From: Lutispora sp.
Lineage (GTDB): Bacteria > Bacillota > Clostridia > Lutisporales > Lutisporaceae
Reading direction: 5' to 3'
Length of the DNA: 5,998 nucleotides
NCBI GenBank assembly: GCA_030834765.1
Contig: JAUQXG010000329.1
Span: forward strand, 1-5,998
The notes beneath the pieces were generated by a model that saw only the letters and a list, made by a program, of their open reading frames with translations, was not told the DNA's origin and ran no database searches. Positions 5,413-5,998 of the stretch are shown in pieces. Positions within the stretch are counted from its first letter, which is position 1; each line of letters opens with the position of its first letter. The translations under genes were made by a program, and so were the position numbers.

Positions 5413-5998
5413 CTATACTGTTTTCATGAAACTCTTCACATTGTCTTCAATCTCTGTTTTGGATACACTTTGTAATTTTATATAGATACTATCCATTTTT
5501 TTTGCCAATTCTTTTGCAAAACCAAATTGAATATAGCTGGTTTCTGTATCAAGAACCATGCTTTTTATACCCTCATTTCGTATTTTCTCACCCACGGCAA
5601 CGGCATCTTCTAAGGCATCGCCATTGATCAAGGGTACATTTGCCTTTCCATCAGATACCAAAACGATATATTGAATTGCCTCAGGATTTTTTATCTTATC
5701 TATTTTCAACAGCTCATAGGCTTTATATAGTCCTGCTGCCAAAGGAGTTTTTCCCCCTGTAGGCAGGGTAGCAAGACACCTTTGGGCTAAATCTACGCTT
5801 CTTGTTATATTCAGCAGAGTCTCTGCACTATCTTTTCTAAAGGCAATGATTCCGATGCTGTCTCTTTTTTGATAGGCATCATTCAAAAGTGAAAGTACGG
5901 CTCCCTTTACAGCTCCCATACGTTTTTGGGCACCCATGGAACCGCTGGCATCCACTAGAAATAAAATAGTGGCTCCCGTATGCTTTTCTCTCACCTTT
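5413..5998 (-). CDS. Mg/Co-chelatase subunit D-like protein, C-terminal VWA domain (5' end outside window)
   Basis: C-terminal 195 codons of a ChlD/BchD-type subunit, which with the AAA+ subunit I drives ATP-dependent insertion of Mg2+ or Co2+ into a tetrapyrrole by the large H/CobN subunit. The visible part is a von Willebrand A domain opening with KVREKHTGATILFLVDASGS. Counting the GTG-encoded Val at 5994 as 1, the MIDAS residues are Asp15, Ser17 and Ser19 (DASGS), Thr83 (TGGKTPLAAG) and Asp115 (VSDGKANVP). RMGAVKGAVLSLLNDAYQKR and TRSVDLAQRCLATLPTGGKT are hallmarks of this subfamily rather than of a generic VWA protein. The GTG at 5994 is an internal Val, not a start, because the frame continues to the window edge and the homology begins before it. 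The AAA+ part should lie to the right. Whether the metal is Mg or Co cannot be told here; in a non-photosynthetic clostridium a cobalt or uncharacterised role is more likely. Confidence 0.9.
   Translation of the reverse strand, partial: KVREKHTGATILFLVDASGSMGAQKRMGAVKGAVLSLLNDAYQKRDSIGIIAFRKDSAETLLNITRSVDLAQRCLATLPTGGKTPLAAGLYKAYELLKIDKIKNPEAIQYIVLVSDGKANVPLINGDALEDAVAVGEKIRNEGIKSMVLDTETSYIQFGFAKELAKKMDSIYIKLQSVSKTEIEDNVKSFMKTV

Noticed and set aside
5246..5485. Plus-strand 79-codon open frame
   Set aside because: Spans antisense of two genes and the gap between them, with no upstream ribosome binding site.
5992..5994. GTG at 5994 as the true start of the VWA protein
   Set aside because: The frame continues to the window edge, and conserved family sequence (KVREK before GATILF) includes the upstream Lys codon, so this is an internal valine.

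Overview
The window is AT-rich DNA with strong GGAGG-type ribosome binding sites, lipoprotein signal peptides typical of Gram-positives, a class I cyclic-di-GMP riboswitch with a transcription terminator, and WG-repeat/DUF3298 proteins. Together these suggest a motile, anaerobic low-GC Firmicute of the class Clostridia (an Alkaliphilus- or Clostridium-like lineage). This placement is inferred from gene content, not from a marker gene. All real genes lie on the minus strand, so the natural reading order is from the right edge to the left edge.

Right edge (5998 to 5413): the C-terminal part of a ChlD/BchD-type metal-chelatase subunit, a von Willebrand A domain with a complete MIDAS metal site. 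Its N-terminus is outside the window. It is followed, 75 bases on, by a small tyrosine-rich lipoprotein of unknown function (5337 to 4786), which ends at a strong intrinsic terminator (4733-4774).

Middle (4583 to 1984): a two-gene lipoprotein operon. The first gene encodes a 541-residue lipoprotein with eight full WG-type repeats and one partial repeat, followed by a DUF4163/DUF3298 module. The second encodes a 309-residue lipoprotein of unknown function. The operon is followed by an exact 60-nt hairpin element (1921-1980) that folds without mismatch only as minus-strand RNA.

Left part (1867 to 1): a promoter, a c-di-GMP-I riboswitch aptamer, a candidate antiterminator, a terminator hairpin, a GGAGG ribosome binding site and a GTG-started methyl-accepting chemotaxis protein. 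The chemoreceptor runs off the left edge about ten residues after its conserved hairpin-tip and flanking block. It is the best-supported functional unit in the window: intracellular c-di-GMP would set how much of this chemoreceptor is made, by premature termination in the leader. The window holds no mobile-element gene, tRNA, rRNA or CRISPR array, and I see no wholly novel multi-gene system. The least explained items are the paired lipoproteins, the wobble-preserved hairpin and the switch's alternative folds.
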